Assembly: GCF_001905655.1 (NCBI RefSeq)
Contig: NZ_JMHT01000053.1
Location: 46,587 to 110,586, forward strand
Source of the DNA: Mycobacterium sp. ST-F2
GTDB lineage: Bacteria > Actinomycetota > Actinomycetes > Mycobacteriales > Mycobacteriaceae
DNA: 64,000 nucleotides
Direction: 5' to 3'
The notes beneath the pieces were generated by a model, which did not search any database, was not told where the DNA came from, and saw only the letters and a list, made by a program, of their open reading frames with translations. The translations under genes and the position numbers were made by a program. Shown here piece after piece: positions 1 to 8,944 of this stretch; within the stretch, counting starts at the first letter, position 1, and each line of letters begins with the position of its first letter.

Positions 1-912
1 GACGTCCTCACGGGCCATCCGCAGCGAGCTGATGACGATCGGTGAGTGACGCATGGTCTCTTCGACGGCGCGGCCGGCCAGGTCGGGATGCGCTCCCAGC
101 AGGGCCCATTGGTCGGGGTGTTCGCACAGGACCTGGACCGAGGCGGCGACCTGGTTGCGGGTGGTGTCGGTACCCGCGGCGAGCAAGCCGGTGGACAGCA
201 TCCGGAGCTCGTCGGCGCTCAGGCGGTCGCCGTCTTCCTCGGCGCGGATGAGGTCCGAGAGGAGGTCGTCGGTGAGGTGGTCGTGACGCCGGGCGACCAT
301 GTCGTCGATGTAGTCGTCGAGGGCCTGCCAGGCGGTCAGGATCGCGGTCTCGTGCTCGGCGACATGCCAGTCGAAGGCGTGCATGAAGTCGTCGACCCAG
401 GCCGACAACTGTTCCCAGTCCTCGGCGGGGGCTCCGAGCAGGGCGCAGATGACCGGGGTGGGGTACTGCCGCGCGATATCGGTCACCACGTCGCAATGCC
501 CGCGCATGACCTGGCGGTCGATCAGCTCGCTCACGACGTCCACGACCGTTGTGCGCAAGCGCTCGATGGCGCGGCGGCTGAAGGCCGTCGCGATCAGTCG
601 ACGCAGGCGGGTGTGCTCGGGGCCGTCGATGCTGATGATCGATGAGCTGACCCGGTCCCACACCGGGCCCGAGGTGATGCCCTGGGCGACCAGGAACATG
701 CCCTGGGGAATCCGGAACCGCGGGTCCCGCAGCACCTCGTGCGCGAGGTCGTAGGTCAGCACCTCCGGCCCGTGCGGCCCCATGGCGATCGGCGATTGCG
801 CACGCGCCGGCGCGAGGATGGCCTGCGCTTCGTCGGGGCCCTGCGCGGCGGTGTAGTCGATGGTCGGTAGCGCGACGTCGAAGACGCTCGGGATGCCGCT
901 TGCAGTCGTCAT
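1..912 (-). CDS. Cytochrome P450, C-terminal part cut by the window edge
   Basis: Reading the minus strand from ATG at 912 gives 304 codons of a bacterial class I P450 before the edge. Visible parts are the substrate-recognition N-terminus (GPHGPEVLTYDL), the helix C region (DGPEHTRLRRL) and the I-helix oxygen-activation motif AGTDTT near residue 245. The heme-binding Cys loop lies beyond the window. It closely resembles the complete P450 at 8941-10173, sharing motifs such as GPHGPE, LTYDL, QGITSG, WDRV and AGTDTTRNQ, so the two are paralogs. The redox partner and substrate cannot be told from sequence. Confidence 0.9.
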   Translation of the reverse strand, partial: MTTASGIPSVFDVALPTIDYTAAQGPDEAQAILAPARAQSPIAMGPHGPEVLTYDLAHEVLRDPRFRIPQGMFLVAQGITSGPVWDRVSSSIISIDGPEHTRLRRLIATAFSRRAIERLRTTVVDVVSELIDRQVMRGHCDVVTDIARQYPTPVICALLGAPAEDWEQLSAWVDDFMHAFDWHVAEHETAILTAWQALDDYIDDMVARRHDHLTDDLLSDLIRAEEDGDRLSADELRMLSTGLLAAGTDTTRNQVAASVQVLCEHPDQWALLGAHPDLAGRAVEETMRHSPIVISSLRMAREDV

Positions 913-999
913 GGCATCGACTATCCGGCGTCGCGGCCGCCACATCATCGGCTAAGTGGCGTAGATCTGCGCGTCAAATACGCACGCCGTGAACTGACG

Positions 1000-1860
1000 T
1001 CAGTCGGCCGATCCCAGCGCATCCTCGATGGCTTCGTCGTACGGTGCGCAGTTCCCGGCGCCGGGGACCAGCGTCGCCAGCGCTCCAGCCGTCACCGCCC
1101 GCCGGAGGGCGTGGTGCGGGTCGGCACGCCAACCGGCGGCCAGGACGCCGGCGAACACGTCCCCGGCGCCGGTGGTGTCGACAGCCTCGACCTCGGGCGC
1201 GGGGACCGTTGTCTCGCCGTCGGCGGTGCGGTGGACGGCACCGCGAGCACCGCGCGTGATCACCAGATGCGCGACGGGCCAATGCCACCCCGCGGCTTCG
1301 GCTTCATTGACGATCACCACATCGGTGACGGTGGCCAACTGGGCCAGGGCGAGCGGGTCGGTGCCGGCGGGCGAGGCGTTGAGCACCACCGTCGCGCCGG
1401 CGTCTCTGGCCAGCCGCGCCGCGGCCAGCGCGGTGGACGGCGGGATTTCCAGCTGCAGCAACAGCACGTCGCAGTCGGCGACCACCGCGCGAACGTGGGC
1501 GGAGTCCAAGGTCAGGTGCGCATTGGCACCCGGCGCCACCACGATCATGTTCTCGGCATTCTCGCCGACCATGATCGCCGCGGTGCCGCTCGGAACGGGC
1601 AGGCTGACCGTCCCGACCAGGCCGACACCGTTGTCCTCCAAGTGCTTTCGCAGCGCGGTGCCGGTCGCGTCAGCCCCGAGCGCGGCGACGAGTTGGACGT
1701 CGGCGCCTGCACGGGCCGCGGCTACGGCCTGATTGCCGCCCTTGCCGCCGGGCTCCGAATGCAGCGACGAAGCCAGGACCGTCTGCCCGGGGTCGGGAAG
1801 TTCGGCCAGACCGAACACCAGGTCCATGTTGACGCTGCCCACGACAGTGATGCGAGTCAC
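1000..1860 (-). CDS. rbsK: Ribokinase, PfkB family
   Basis: A 286-residue cytosolic sugar kinase predicted to phosphorylate ribose to ribose-5-phosphate. The N-terminus carries the PfkB signature 1 region (GSVNMDLV and, near residues 37-45, EPGGKGGNQA). The C-terminal signature DTTGAGDVFAG, near residue 228, holds the catalytic Asp and the anion hole. Length is slightly under the usual ~300. No ribose transporter is adjacent, so it may serve nucleoside salvage. Another PfkB substrate is possible, but GSVNMD with GGKGGNQA is typical of ribokinases. It is divergent from proA. Confidence 0.85.
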   Translation of the reverse strand: MTRITVVGSVNMDLVFGLAELPDPGQTVLASSLHSEPGGKGGNQAVAAARAGADVQLVAALGADATGTALRKHLEDNGVGLVGTVSLPVPSGTAAIMVGENAENMIVVAPGANAHLTLDSAHVRAVVADCDVLLLQLEIPPSTALAAARLARDAGATVVLNASPAGTDPLALAQLATVTDVVIVNEAEAAGWHWPVAHLVITRGARGAVHRTADGETTVPAPEVEAVDTTGAGDVFAGVLAAGWRADPHHALRRAVTAGALATLVPGAGNCAPYDEAIEDALGSAD

Positions 1861-1991
1861 CGGGCCACCGTAGCGGCACGACGATCAAGCGGCGAGGGAC
1901 GAGCCGCGATGTGGGGGTACCTCCCGCTTGCGGGGGAGAGTGGCGCAAATCGGGAGTCGGCCCCGACCGGCCCGAACCGCGGATACCTCGT

Positions 1992-1997
1992 TACCCT
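1992..1997 (+). promoter_or_regulatory. Predicted -10 element of leaderless proA
   Basis: TACCCT lies 6 bases before the proA ATG at 2004. This is the spacing expected if transcription starts at the A of the start codon. No Shine-Dalgarno sequence precedes the ATG, which fits a leaderless mRNA. Confidence 0.55.
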
Positions 1998-2003
1998 GGG
2001 TTG

Positions 2004-3251
2004 ATGAGTGTGCACGCAGCTACGGACACCGATCTGCGCCAGCAGGTGCATGACGCGGCCCGGCGGGCCCGGGTCGCATCCCGCGCGCTGGCGACACTGA
2101 CCACCCAAGCCAAGAACCGCGCGCTGCACGCCGCCGCGGACGCCGTGCTGGCCGCCGCCGATGCGGTGCTGGCCGCCAACGCCGGGGACATCGAGGCTGC
2201 ACGCGCGGCAGGCACCGCCGAGGCGATGATCGACCGGCTGGCCCTTAACCCGCAGCGACTCGACGGCATCGCCGCCGGGCTGCGGCAGGTCGCCGGCCTG
2301 CCCGACCCGGTCGGTGAGGTCCTGCGCGGCAGCACGCTGCCCAACGGCCTGCAGATCCGTCAGCAGCGGGTGCCGCTGGGCGTGGTCGGCATGGTGTACG
2401 AGAGCCGTCCCAACGTGACGGTCGACGCCTTCGGCCTGGCCCTGAAGTCCGGCAACGCGGCGCTGCTGCGTGGCAGCTCGTCGGCGGCCCGGTCCAACGA
2501 AGCTCTGGTCGCCGCCCTGCGGTCGGCGCTGGCCGCCGAGGGCCTGCCCGAGGACGCTGTACAGCTGCTGCCCAGCGAGGACCGCGCCAGCGTCACCCAC
2601 CTCATCCAGGCCCGTGGTCTGGTCGACGTGGTGATCCCGCGCGGCGGTGCCGGCCTGATCGACGCCGTGGTGCGCGACGCCACCGTGCCGACCATCGAGA
2701 CGGGCGTCGGCAACTGCCACGTCTACGTTCACGAAGCGGCCGACCTCGACATGGCTGAGAGCGTCCTGCTGAACTCCAAGACCCGTCGTCCCAGCGTGTG
2801 CAACTCGGCCGAGACCCTGTTGGTCGACCGGGCCATCGCCGACACCGCGCTGCCCCGGCTGGTGACCGCCCTGCAGGACGCCGGGGTGACGGTGCACCTG
2901 GACCCGAGCGAGGACGAGCTGCGCGCCGAATTCCTGTCGCTGGACATGGCGGTGGCCGTCGTCGATGGGGTGGACGGCGCGATCAGCCACGTCAACGAGT
3001 ACGGCACCGGGCACACCGAGGCGATTGTCACCACCAATCTTGCTGCGGCCCAGCGCTTTTCCGAGCATGTGGATGCCGCCGCAGTGATGGTCAACGCGTC
3101 GACGGCCTTCACCGACGGTGAGCAGTTCGGGTTCGGCGCCGAGATCGGTATTTCGACCCAGAAGCTGCACGCCCGCGGCCCGATGGGCCTGCCGGAACTG
3201 ACATCCACCAAATGGATCGTGTGGGGCGACGGCCAGACCCGGCCCGTGTAA
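2004..3251 (+). CDS. proA: Gamma-glutamyl phosphate reductase (proline synthesis)
   Basis: A 415-residue NADPH-dependent enzyme that reduces gamma-glutamyl phosphate to glutamate semialdehyde, the second step of proline synthesis, in the cytosol. The aldehyde-dehydrogenase-fold catalytic Cys is at residue 266 in RRPSVCNSAETLL. MVYESRPNVT and RGSSSAARSN are the conserved substrate and cofactor segments. The length is typical. ATG 2004 is preferred over in-frame upstream starts because of the leaderless -10. The MoxR gene follows after 12 bases, so they are probably co-transcribed. The glutamate 5-kinase partner proB is not in this window. Confidence 0.95.
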   Translation: MSVHAATDTDLRQQVHDAARRARVASRALATLTTQAKNRALHAAADAVLAAADAVLAANAGDIEAARAAGTAEAMIDRLALNPQRLDGIAAGLRQVAGLPDPVGEVLRGSTLPNGLQIRQQRVPLGVVGMVYESRPNVTVDAFGLALKSGNAALLRGSSSAARSNEALVAALRSALAAEGLPEDAVQLLPSEDRASVTHLIQARGLVDVVIPRGGAGLIDAVVRDATVPTIETGVGNCHVYVHEAADLDMAESVLLNSKTRRPSVCNSAETLLVDRAIADTALPRLVTALQDAGVTVHLDPSEDELRAEFLSLDMAVAVVDGVDGAISHVNEYGTGHTEAIVTTNLAAAQRFSEHVDAAAVMVNASTAFTDGEQFGFGAEIGISTQKLHARGPMGLPELTSTKWIVWGDGQTRPV

Positions 3252-3263
3252 GAGGAGAACAAC

Positions 3264-4154
3264 TTGAGTACACCCGCTCGGTCGGTGCCGCTGTTCGGCG
3301 AAAATGCCGCCATCGACGATGTCGCCAAGCGACTCGCCGAAACCGGATACCTGCCCGACACCGCAACGGCCACAGCGGTTTTCCTGGCCGACCGGCTGGG
3401 CAAGCCGCTGCTGATCGAAGGACCGGCGGGTGTCGGTAAGACCGAACTGGCCCGGGCCATCGCCCAGTGCACCGGATCGGAACTGGTGCGACTGCAGTGT
3501 TACGAGGGCGTCGACGAGGCCCGCGCGCTGTACGAGTGGAACCACGCCAAGCAGATTTTGAGGATTCAGTCGGGCCAGCAGTCGGGCGACTGGGACCAGA
3601 CCAAGATGGACGTCTTCAGCGAGGAATTCCTGCTGAGCCGGCCACTGCTGACGGCCATCCGCCGCACCGAACCCACCGTGCTGCTGATCGACGAGACCGA
3701 CAAGGCCGACATCGAGATCGAAGGCCTGCTGTTGGAGATCCTGTCCGACTTCGCCGTCACCGTCCCCGAATTGGGCACCATCAAGGCCCAGCAGACGCCG
3801 CTGGTGGTGCTGACGTCGAACGCCACGCGCGAACTGTCCGAGGCGCTCAAGCGTCGGTGCCTGTTCCTGCACATCGACTTCCCCGACCCCGACCTGGAGC
3901 GGCGCATCCTGCTGTCCCGCGTGCCCGAGCTGCCGGAGAAGATCGCCGACGAGCTGGTGCGGATCATCGGCGTGCTGCGCGGCATGCAGCTCAAGAAGCT
4001 GCCGTCGGTCGCCGAGACCATCGACTGGGGCCGTACCGTGCTGGCGCTGGGGATGGACACCATCGATGACGAGATGATCGCCGCGACGCTCGGTGTGGTG
4101 CTCAAACACCAGTCGGATCAGCAGCGTGCCATCGGCGAGTTGAAGCTGAACTAG
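3264..4154 (+). CDS. MoxR-family AAA+ ATPase
   Basis: A 296-residue AAA+ ATPase of the MoxR type, a cytosolic chaperone-like ATPase thought to remodel or activate partner proteins. Walker A is EGPAGVGKTELA near residues 52-63 and Walker B is VLLIDETDK near 140-148; sensor and Arg-finger regions follow. TTG at 3264 is the start, with AGAGGAGA just upstream. The partner is almost certainly the VWA protein encoded 6 bases downstream, since MoxR and VWA genes are routinely paired, for example in carbon monoxide dehydrogenase maturation (CoxD/CoxE). The client is unknown; no molybdo-enzyme gene is near. It corresponds to M. tuberculosis Rv2426c. Confidence 0.9.
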   Translation: MSTPARSVPLFGENAAIDDVAKRLAETGYLPDTATATAVFLADRLGKPLLIEGPAGVGKTELARAIAQCTGSELVRLQCYEGVDEARALYEWNHAKQILRIQSGQQSGDWDQTKMDVFSEEFLLSRPLLTAIRRTEPTVLLIDETDKADIEIEGLLLEILSDFAVTVPELGTIKAQQTPLVVLTSNATRELSEALKRRCLFLHIDFPDPDLERRILLSRVPELPEKIADELVRIIGVLRGMQLKKLPSVAETIDWGRTVLALGMDTIDDEMIAATLGVVLKHQSDQQRAIGELKLN

Positions 4155-4160
4155 GCAGTC

Positions 4161-5603
4161 ATGACAGCCCGAACCCCTGCGCAACCGCTTGCCCCGCATG
4201 GCATTCCGGGCCATCTGGTCGGTTTCGTCGAAGCTCTGCGCAAGGTGGGCATCAACGTCGGGCCGTCGGAGACGGTCGACGCCGGCCGGGTGATGGCCAC
4301 CCTGGGGCTGGGTGACCGCATGGTGCTGCGTGAGGGCCTGGCGTGCGCCGTATTGCGCCGGCCCGACCATCGCGAGACCTACAACGCGCTGTTCGACCTG
4401 TGGTTCCCCGCGGCCATGGGGGACCGGGCCGTGTTGGAGCTCGACGACGACGAGGATCCGGAGAACCGGCCCGACCGGATCCCGCCCGAGGATGTCGAAG
4501 GCATGCGCTCGGCACTCATCGACCTGCTGTCCGACGCGGACATGGCGAACCTCGACGATCGCCTGATGGCGATGATCGCGCAGATCGTCGACGCCTATGG
4601 CAAGTACAACTCGAGCCGCGGCCCGTCGTACTCGTCGTATCAGGCCCTCAAGGCCATGGGCCTGGACCAGCTGGAAGGCAAGCTGCTCGCCGGCCTGTTG
4701 GCACCGTACGGCGACGAGCCCACGCCCACGCAGGAGCAGATCGCCAAAGCGATTGCCGCCAAACGCATTTCACAACTGCGACACATGGTCGAGTCGGAGA
4801 CCAAGCGGCGCACCGCCGAGCAGATCGGCCGCGACCACGTGCAGACCTACGGCATCCCGCAACTGGCCGAGAACGTCGAATTCCTCAGGGCGTCAGGCGA
4901 TCAACTGCGGCAGATGCGCAATGTCGTTGCGCCGCTGGCCCGTACGCTGGCCACCCGGCTGGCGGCACGCCGGCGTCGCTCCCACGCCGGGCAGATCGAC
5001 CTGCGCAAGACGCTGCGCAAGTCGATGTCGACGGGCGGCGTGCCCATCGACGTCGTCCTCAAGAAGCCGCACCCCGCCCGCCCCGAGCTCGTGGTGCTGT
5101 GCGACGTCTCCGGCTCCGTCGCGGGCTTCAGCCACTTCACCCTGATGCTGGTGCACGCGCTGCGTCAGCAGTTCTCGCGGGTGCGCGTCTTCGCGTTCAT
5201 CGACACCACCGACGAGGTCACCGAGCTCTTCGGGCCGGACGCCGACCTGGCCGTCGCGGTGCAGAAGATCACCCGCGAGGCGGCCGTCTACACCCGCGAC
5301 GGGCACTCCGACTACGGCCACGCCTTCGTCTCGTTCATGGACAAGTGGCCCAATGCGCTCTCGCCCCGAACGGCCCTGCTGGTGCTCGGCGACGGCCGCA
5401 ACAACTACCGCAACCCGCAGGCCGACCTGCTGGCGCACATGGTCAGCGCCAGCCGCCACGCGCACTGGCTCAACCCCGAGCCCAAGCACCTGTGGGGCAG
5501 CGGCGACTCGGCGACGGCCAAGTACCAGGACGTCATCACCATGCACGAATGCCGGTCCGCCAAGCAGCTCGCGTCGGTGATCGACAACCTGCTGCCGGTC
5601 TAG
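4161..5603 (+). CDS. VWA-domain protein, CoxE-like
   Basis: A 480-residue cytosolic protein. The N-terminal two thirds is a CoxE-like region and the C-terminal part is a von Willebrand factor A domain with an intact metal-ion-dependent adhesion motif, VLCDVSGSV, near residues 313-321. A charged stretch, DDDEDPENRPDRIPPEDVEG, lies near residues 95-115. It follows the MoxR ATPase by 6 bases, so the two probably act as one AAA+/VWA machine on an unknown client. It matches the Rv2425c family. The function is inferred only from the pairing. Confidence 0.85.
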   Translation: MTARTPAQPLAPHGIPGHLVGFVEALRKVGINVGPSETVDAGRVMATLGLGDRMVLREGLACAVLRRPDHRETYNALFDLWFPAAMGDRAVLELDDDEDPENRPDRIPPEDVEGMRSALIDLLSDADMANLDDRLMAMIAQIVDAYGKYNSSRGPSYSSYQALKAMGLDQLEGKLLAGLLAPYGDEPTPTQEQIAKAIAAKRISQLRHMVESETKRRTAEQIGRDHVQTYGIPQLAENVEFLRASGDQLRQMRNVVAPLARTLATRLAARRRRSHAGQIDLRKTLRKSMSTGGVPIDVVLKKPHPARPELVVLCDVSGSVAGFSHFTLMLVHALRQQFSRVRVFAFIDTTDEVTELFGPDADLAVAVQKITREAAVYTRDGHSDYGHAFVSFMDKWPNALSPRTALLVLGDGRNNYRNPQADLLAHMVSASRHAHWLNPEPKHLWGSGDSATAKYQDVITMHECRSAKQLASVIDNLLPV

Positions 5604-5644
5604 CCCGCGAGGTCCTGCCCCCGAGTTGGCTCCGAACACTGCCG

Positions 5645-5650
5645 TAAGCT
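5645..5650 (+). promoter_or_regulatory. Predicted -10 element of leaderless nadD
   Basis: TAAGCT lies 8 bases before GTG 5659. This spacing and the lack of a ribosome binding site support both a leaderless transcript and GTG 5659 as the nadD start. Confidence 0.5.
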
Positions 5651-5658
5651 GGCCAATC

Positions 5659-6288
5659 GTGACTCGACGCAGGCTGGGGGTGATGGGTGGGACGTTCGAT
5701 CCCATCCACCATGGACACCTCGTCGCGGCCAGTGAAGTCGCCGACCTGTTCGACCTCGACGAGGTGGTGTTCGTCCCCACCGGGCAGCCCTGGCAGAAGC
5801 GGGACCGGCACGTCACCGCCGCCGAGGACCGGTACCTGATGACGGTCATCGCGACGGCCGCCAACCCGCGTTTCTCGGTCAGCCGCGTCGACATCGACCG
5901 CGGCGGCCCCACCTATACCAAGGACACCCTGCGCGACCTGGCCCGGCAGAACCCCGACACCGACCTGTTCTTCATCACCGGCGCCGACGCGCTGGCCTCG
6001 ATCCTGTCCTGGCAGAACTGGGAGCAGCTGTTCTCCACAGCCCGATTCATCGGAGTCAGCCGGCCCGGTTACGAGCTGGACGGCAAGCACATCGAGGAAG
6101 CGCAGAAAGAACTGCCGCCCGACGCCCTGACCCTGGTCGAGGTGCCGGCGCTGGCCATCTCATCGAGCGACTGCCGTCGCCGCGCCCAGGCCAACCGGCC
6201 CATCTGGTACCTGGTGCCCGACGGCGTCGTCCAATACGTATCCAAACGTGGGCTCTATCAAGCCACGAACAAGCAGGAGAATTCATGA
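5659..6288 (+). CDS. nadD: Nicotinate-nucleotide adenylyltransferase
   Basis: A 209-residue cytosolic enzyme that adenylates nicotinate mononucleotide to deamido-NAD in NAD synthesis. The nucleotidyltransferase signature GGTFDPIHHGH is at the N-terminus, with the HxGH-type catalytic histidines. The C-terminal ISSSDCRRR is the usual second nucleotide-binding (ISSTxIR-like) motif. GTG 5659 is chosen because the -10 sits just upstream and because it places the signature ~10 residues from the start, as in the family. It heads the overlapping run nadD-rsfS-gpgP-octT; rsfS starts inside its stop codon. Confidence 0.93.
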   Translation: MTRRRLGVMGGTFDPIHHGHLVAASEVADLFDLDEVVFVPTGQPWQKRDRHVTAAEDRYLMTVIATAANPRFSVSRVDIDRGGPTYTKDTLRDLARQNPDTDLFFITGADALASILSWQNWEQLFSTARFIGVSRPGYELDGKHIEEAQKELPPDALTLVEVPALAISSSDCRRRAQANRPIWYLVPDGVVQYVSKRGLYQATNKQENS

Positions 6289-6707
6289 CGGCCACCCCCG
6301 AAGCCCTGAGCATGGCGACGGTCGCCGCCCGCGCGGCGTCCGCCAAGCTGGGCGAGAACATCAGCGTCATCGACGTGTCGGACCAGCTGGTCATCACCGA
6401 CTACTTCGTCATCGCTTCGGCCTCCAACGACCGCCAGGTCAACGCCATCGTCGACGAGGTCGAGGAGAAGATGCGCTGGGCGGGCCACAAGCCGGCCCGT
6501 CGCGAGGGCGCCCGCGAGGGCCGTTGGGTCCTGCTCGACTACGTCGACATCGTGGTGCACATCCAGCACCAGGAGGAGCGCGAGTACTACGCGCTGGACC
6601 GGCTGTGGCGGGACTGTCCGGCCATCGAGGTCGACCTGGATGGTGAGCTGCCGGTGAATCCCGACGGTGACGACGAGTCGGATGAGTCCGCCGAGGGCCG
6701 AGAGTGA
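6285..6707 (+). CDS. rsfS: Ribosomal silencing factor RsfS
   Basis: A 140-residue RsfS (Iojap/DUF143) protein. It binds ribosomal protein L14 and blocks joining of the 30S and 50S subunits during nutrient limitation. Family landmarks are VIDVSDQLVITDYFVIASA, EGRWVLLDYVDIVVHI and the YYALDRLW segment. The C-terminal tail is acidic (DGDDESDESAEGRE). The ATG overlaps the nadD stop by 4 bases (ATGA), so translation is probably coupled. It is adjacent to nadD as in most actinobacteria. Confidence 0.93.
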   Translation: MTATPEALSMATVAARAASAKLGENISVIDVSDQLVITDYFVIASASNDRQVNAIVDEVEEKMRWAGHKPARREGAREGRWVLLDYVDIVVHIQHQEEREYYALDRLWRDCPAIEVDLDGELPVNPDGDDESDESAEGRE

Positions 6708-7372
6708 GGAACCGGCGTCTCCTGCTGCTGCGTCACGGCCAGACTGAGTACAACGCCACCAGCCGGATGCAGGGCCAGCTCGACACCGACCTGAGTGATC
6801 TGGGCCGGGCGCAGGCGGTCGCCGCCGCCGAGGTGCTGGCCAAGCGGCAGCCGCTGGTGATCGTGTCCTCCGACCTGCGCCGCGCACTCGATACCGCGAC
6901 GACGCTGGGGGACCAGGCCGGGATGTCGGTGTCCATCGACGAGCGGCTGCGCGAGACGCACCTCGGGGACTGGCAGGGCCTGACCCACCACGAGGTCGAC
7001 GCCCTCGCGCCCGGTGCCCGGCTGGCCTGGCGTGACGATGCCCGTTGGGCGCCGCACAACGGCGAGAGCCGGGTGGACGTGGCGAACCGCGCCCTGCCGG
7101 TGGTGGCCGAGCAGCTCCGGAACCTGCCCGAGTGGGGTGTCGACGAGGTCGACCGTCCTGTCGTGCTCGTCGCGCACGGTGGACTGATCGCCGCACTGAC
7201 CGCGGCCCTGCTGGACCTGCCGGTGGACAACTGGCCGATACTCGGTGGCATGGGCAATGCCAGCTGGGTGCAGCTGTCGGGACACAGTGCCGGACTGGCC
7301 GACGACGATCCGGTGAAGTGGCGTCTGGACGTGTGGAACGCCTCGGCTCAGGTGGCGAACGATGTCCTCTGA
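6704..7372 (+). CDS. gpgP: Glucosyl-3-phosphoglycerate phosphatase
   Basis: A 222-residue histidine phosphatase of the phosphoglycerate-mutase-like superfamily. The N-terminal phosphohistidine motif is LLRHGQTEYN and a second active-site His is in VLVAHGG near residue 159. The mycobacterial member at this position, Rv2419c, dephosphorylates glucosyl-3-phosphoglycerate, an early step of methylglucose lipopolysaccharide synthesis. The function here is inferred from synteny and from the next gene, octT. It starts at a GTG overlapping the rsfS stop by 4 bases. Confidence 0.85.
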   Translation: MRNRRLLLLRHGQTEYNATSRMQGQLDTDLSDLGRAQAVAAAEVLAKRQPLVIVSSDLRRALDTATTLGDQAGMSVSIDERLRETHLGDWQGLTHHEVDALAPGARLAWRDDARWAPHNGESRVDVANRALPVVAEQLRNLPEWGVDEVDRPVVLVAHGGLIAALTAALLDLPVDNWPILGGMGNASWVQLSGHSAGLADDDPVKWRLDVWNASAQVANDVL

Positions 7373-8105
7373 CACGCCGACGAAGCCCGTCCTCCTCGTC
7401 TTCTGCGACTCGCTGTCCTACTACGGGCCGACCGGGGGGCTGCCGTCCGACGATCCGCGCATCTGGCCCAACATCGTTGCCTCCCAACTCGGTTGGGACC
7501 TGGAACTGATCGGCCGCATCGGCTGGACCTGTCGCGACGTGTGGTGGGCCGCGACCCAGGACCCGCGGTCGTGGGCGGCGCTGCCCAAGGCCGGCGCCGT
7601 GATCTTCGCGACCTGCGGCATGGACTCGCTGCCGTCGCCGTTGCCGACAGCGCTGCGGGAACTGATCCGCTATGTGCGCCCCCCGTGGCTGCGCCGCATC
7701 GTGCGGGACGGCTATGGCTGGCTGCAGCCGCGGCTGTCACCGATCGCGCGGCCCGCGCTGCCGGCGCACCTGACGGTCGAATATCTCGAAGAGACCCGCG
7801 GGGCAATCGATTTCAACCGCCCCGGCATTCCGTTTGTCGCCACCATTCCGTCGGTGCACATCGCGGAGACCTACGGCAGCTCGCACCGGTGGCGCGACGC
7901 CACCGTGTCGGCGATCACCGATTGGGCTGACGCGAAGCAGATTCCGGTCGTCGACCTCAAGGCCGCCGTCGGTGACGAGGTGATGTCGGGCCGGGCGAAT
8001 CCGGACGGCATCCACTGGAACTTCGAGGCGCACCGTGCCGTCGCCGAACTCATGCTCAAGGGGCTGGCCGAGGCCGGTGTGGTGTCGCAGCGGACCGACG
8101 ACTAG
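7362..8105 (+). CDS. octT: Diglucosylglycerate octanoyltransferase (SGNH family)
   Basis: A 247-residue SGNH/GDSL-fold protein. The N-terminal block I is VFCDSLSYYG, with the nucleophile Ser after Asp. The C-terminal catalytic Asp/His pair appears as NPDGIHWN. Its mycobacterial counterpart, Rv2418c (OctT), transfers an octanoyl group to diglucosylglycerate in methylglucose lipopolysaccharide synthesis, which fits the overlap with gpgP (11 bases). No signal peptide is seen, consistent with a cytosolic acyltransferase. The specific substrate is inferred from synteny; a generic esterase is the alternative. Confidence 0.75.
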   Translation: MSSDTPTKPVLLVFCDSLSYYGPTGGLPSDDPRIWPNIVASQLGWDLELIGRIGWTCRDVWWAATQDPRSWAALPKAGAVIFATCGMDSLPSPLPTALRELIRYVRPPWLRRIVRDGYGWLQPRLSPIARPALPAHLTVEYLEETRGAIDFNRPGIPFVATIPSVHIAETYGSSHRWRDATVSAITDWADAKQIPVVDLKAAVGDEVMSGRANPDGIHWNFEAHRAVAELMLKGLAEAGVVSQRTDD

Positions 8106-8107
8106 CC

Positions 8108-8944
8108 ATGGCAGTGGTGGTGGTCACCGACTCATCGGCTCGGCTTGACCCAGATGAGTTGAAGCGCTGGAACATTCGGGTGGTTCCGCTGCATGTGCTG
8201 CAGGACGGCATCGACTACCTGGACGGCGTCGACCCGATTCCGCAGGACATTCAGGACCGTTCGCACGTGTCGACATCCGGCGCGGCGCCCGGCGACTTGA
8301 CCGACATCTACCAGCAGGCACTGGCCGACAGCGGCGGCGACGGCGTTGTGGCCGTGCATCTGTCGGCCGGCCTGTCGAGCACCTTCAGTTCCGCGGCCGC
8401 CGTCGGACGAGAACTGGGTTCGTCTGTGCGCGTGATCAATTCGCGGTCCGCCGCGATGGGCGTCGGCTTCGTCGCGCTGGCCGCGGCCCGGGCCGCCGAA
8501 TCCGGAGCCGATCTGGACACCGTTGAGGCGCAGGCGCGCGCGGAGTCCACACGGCAGCACGGCTTCATCGTCGTGCACCGGCTGGACAACCTGCGCCGCA
8601 GCGGCCGGATCGGCACGGCGGCCTCCTGGCTCGGTACCGCGTTGTCGCTGAAACCGTTGCTGCAGTTGGACATCGATGGCCGGCTGGTGCTCGATCAGCG
8701 GATTCGGACCGTCGCCAAGGCGCACGCCGCGATGATCGAGCGGGTGGTCACGCTGGTCGGTGACCGGCCCGCCTCCATCGCCGTGCACCACGTCGACAAT
8801 CATGACGACGCCGCTGCGATCGGCGCCGCGCTGACATCCCGTCTACCCCAGGTCGAATCACTCGTGGTGACCGACATGGGGCCGGTGCTGGCGGTACACG
8901 TCGGCTCAGGCGCCGTCGGCGTGATCGTCAACACGCAGGACTAG
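8108..8944 (+). CDS. DegV-family fatty-acid-binding protein
   Basis: A 278-residue DegV protein. The N-terminal signature VVTDSSARL and the SxGLSSTFSSA segment near residue 90 form the fatty-acid-binding pocket. Gram-positive DegV/FakB proteins present fatty acids to the FakA kinase, but mycobacteria have no obvious FakA here, so the role is uncertain; it may carry acyl chains for the neighbouring octT pathway. It starts 2 bases after octT. Its stop overlaps the stop of the convergent P450 gene by 4 bases. Confidence 0.88.
   Translation: MAVVVVTDSSARLDPDELKRWNIRVVPLHVLQDGIDYLDGVDPIPQDIQDRSHVSTSGAAPGDLTDIYQQALADSGGDGVVAVHLSAGLSSTFSSAAAVGRELGSSVRVINSRSAAMGVGFVALAAARAAESGADLDTVEAQARAESTRQHGFIVVHRLDNLRRSGRIGTAASWLGTALSLKPLLQLDIDGRLVLDQRIRTVAKAHAAMIERVVTLVGDRPASIAVHHVDNHDDAAAIGAALTSRLPQVESLVVTDMGPVLAVHVGSGAVGVIVNTQD

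Noticed and set aside
1857..4370. 837-codon open frame on the minus strand opposite proA and the MoxR gene
   Set aside because: It lies wholly antisense to well-supported genes, is Gln/Gly/His-rich and shows no domain; it is a high-GC frame artefact.
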